Source: Ferdinandcohnia sp036962705 (GTDB lineage Bacteria; Bacillota; Bacilli; Bacillales; Bacillaceae_L). Taken from it: a stretch of DNA of 64,000 nucleotides. Each line of letters begins with the position of its first letter. Within the stretch, counting starts at the first letter, position 1. The stretch spans positions 57,132-121,131 of the forward strand of contig NZ_JBALOQ010000027.1 in assembly GCF_036962705.1 (NCBI RefSeq), written 5' to 3'. Shown in pieces: positions 62,863 through 64,000 of this stretch. Made by a program: the position numbers and the translations under genes. The notes beneath the pieces are model-generated. The model did no database searches, had not been told where the DNA came from, and saw only the letters and a list, made by a program, of their open reading frames with translations.

Positions 62863-63744
62863 CTACATTGCTTCATTGTATCTTTTTTTCTTAATAAATT
62901 TCAGTTTCGTTTCTGAAATGATGATTGCTGCAAGGATAAGAATGGCTCCGATGATCATTTTTATCGATAAAATCTCACTGAGAATGATGATAGAGAATAC
63001 AGTTCCCCATAATGCCTCTGTTGACAAGATAATTGCCGCATTCGTTTCTGTCGTATATTTTTGTGCGATGGTTTGTAGTAGAAAAGCAATCGTTGTGGAG
63101 AACACGCCCAGGTATAGGACATTGGATACTCCTTCAACATTCATCGAAAAGTGGGTCTCTCCTCTAAAAATAACGACAATAAATCCTAAAATTGCAGCAA
63201 TAGCCATTTGAATAACCGTTAAAAGCACCGGATCTTCGTCCTTTACAAATTGAGCTGTATAAAAAATATGAAACGCAAACCCGACAGCACATAATAATGT
63301 AAGCAAATCCCCGATATTGACTTCCCCAGAGAATTTTAGGGACAAAACCCCTATTCCCGTAATTGCCAAGAATGCTCCTAGCCATTCAAACTTATCCATT
63401 TTTCGCTTATATAAAAAGAACGCGATGAACGGAACAATGACTACGTTCACCGCGGTCAAAAAGGCATTTTTCGATGGTGTCGTATAAACCAATCCCACTG
63501 TTTGGAGGGCAAATGCCACGTATAAAAAGATTCCGATGATTGACCCTTTGATAATCGTACTCTTTTTGATATGTTTTAGCTTTTTATAAAACACAAGGCT
63601 TAACAAAATGACTCCAATCAGGAAACGGATCGCAAGAATTTGATAAGGTGTGTAGTGTTCGAGCGACACTGCACTTGCCACAAACCCGCTTCCCCAGATG
63701 ATGGCTACAATTGTCAGACTTAGTTCCCCCATATATTTACGCAT
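62863..63744 (-). CDS. EamA/DMT family transporter
   Basis: 293 residues, ten membrane segments: AIIWGSGFVASAVSLEHYTPYQILAI region near 12-37 and TNAAIILSTEALWGTVFSII near 238-257 mark the two EamA repeats. GGAGG lies 5 bases before ATG 63744; four further codons upstream are open. Paralogous to the gene at 60.8 kb but clearly diverged. Substrate unknown. Confidence 0.88.
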   Translation of the reverse strand: MRKYMGELSLTIVAIIWGSGFVASAVSLEHYTPYQILAIRFLIGVILLSLVFYKKLKHIKKSTIIKGSIIGIFLYVAFALQTVGLVYTTPSKNAFLTAVNVVIVPFIAFFLYKRKMDKFEWLGAFLAITGIGVLSLKFSGEVNIGDLLTLLCAVGFAFHIFYTAQFVKDEDPVLLTVIQMAIAAILGFIVVIFRGETHFSMNVEGVSNVLYLGVFSTTIAFLLQTIAQKYTTETNAAIILSTEALWGTVFSIIILSEILSIKMIIGAILILAAIIISETKLKFIKKKRYNEAM

Positions 63745-63834
63745 GTCGTCCTCCACCTATTTATATTTGATATTTTCACTGTAGCCAAAACTTGATAACG
63801 AATCAACAAAAATATGAGAGACTGGGCCAAGTGT

Positions 63835-63990
63835 AGGGGATGCGATGCTTATGAAAGAGGTTTCGAACGTGATTTTCGCTCAAAATGGTCTTCATCAGGC
63901 TTATGAAAGACTTTTTGAACCTGCTTTTCGCTCGGAATGGTCTTCATCGGGTTTATGAAGGACTTTTTGAATCGATTTTTCAGTCAAGTC
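63835..63990. repeat. Second array of the 52-bp hairpin family at the right edge
   Basis: GGTCTTCAT at 63887 and 63939 is 52 bases apart, and a decayed unit (TTATGAAAG) precedes at about 63849. The units share TTATGAAAGACTTTTTGA and TTTTCGCTC with the array at 12.2 kb. Stem here is GGTCTTCAT with ATGAA(A)GAC(T), slightly imperfect. It lies upstream of the second EamA gene and probably continues beyond the window. Confidence 0.85.
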
Positions 63991-64000
63991 CAAACAATTG

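Overview
The window is chromosomal DNA of an AT-rich, low-GC Gram-positive bacterium, almost certainly a Bacillaceae member (Bacillus/Neobacillus/Peribacillus type). The support is strong AGGAGG-like ribosome binding sites, T-tailed hairpin terminators, TreR and cre sites of Bacillus form, and Bacillus-type small families (PadR+DUF2812, XRE+DUF2975, LytTR+DUF3021, HXXEE). No rRNA, tRNA, CRISPR array, phage or insertion sequence was found. Two assembly gaps (runs of N) lie at 12515-12672 and 47928-47939.

Layout. 1-5 kb: VOC protein, large secreted M14 carboxypeptidase, HAD phosphatase. 5.2-9.3 kb: a two-gene RNA-repair operon, Hen1 (RNA 3'-end 2'-O-methyltransferase) and Pnkp (kinase-phosphatase-ligase), plus a small unknown gene. 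9.4-12.2 kb: membrane protein, acyl-CoA synthetase and SDR reductase. 12.2-12.7 kb: an array of hairpins with a 52-bp period; the same family returns at the right edge (63.8-64 kb). 12.8-21 kb: assorted housekeeping and stress genes. 21.1-23.5 kb: trehalose PTS gene treP and repressor treR, with a clear promoter, two TreR operators and a cre site, but no phosphotrehalase gene. 23.7-34.4 kb: a six-gene minus-strand operon coupling a processive GT2 glycosyltransferase and a large exported glycosidase-like protein to a diguanylate cyclase, a HEAT protein, a response regulator and a hybrid kinase; this is probably a c-di-GMP-linked exopolysaccharide system.

38.8-55.7 kb is an organosulfonate island. 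The minus strand encodes (2R)-sulfolactate sulfo-lyase SuyAB, an SsuABC/TauABC-type importer, a FadR-type regulator and two dehydrogenases matching SlcC and ComC, which interconvert sulfolactate enantiomers. The plus strand encodes a divergent succinate-dehydrogenase/fumarate-reductase-like complex, a split class I fumarase-like hydratase, a YeiH-type transporter and a TauE/SafE exporter; a second TauE/SafE gene faces it. I infer sulfolactate degradation with sulfite export. More speculatively, I infer a second branch that desulfonates a C4 sulfonate such as sulfosuccinate by dehydrogenation and hydration. Two degraded ORFs lie inside the island.

56-63.8 kb: an extra UppS-like prenyltransferase, XRE/DUF2975 pair, LysR with divergent YczE-type protein, two EamA transporters, a lipoprotein and a GGDEF remnant.
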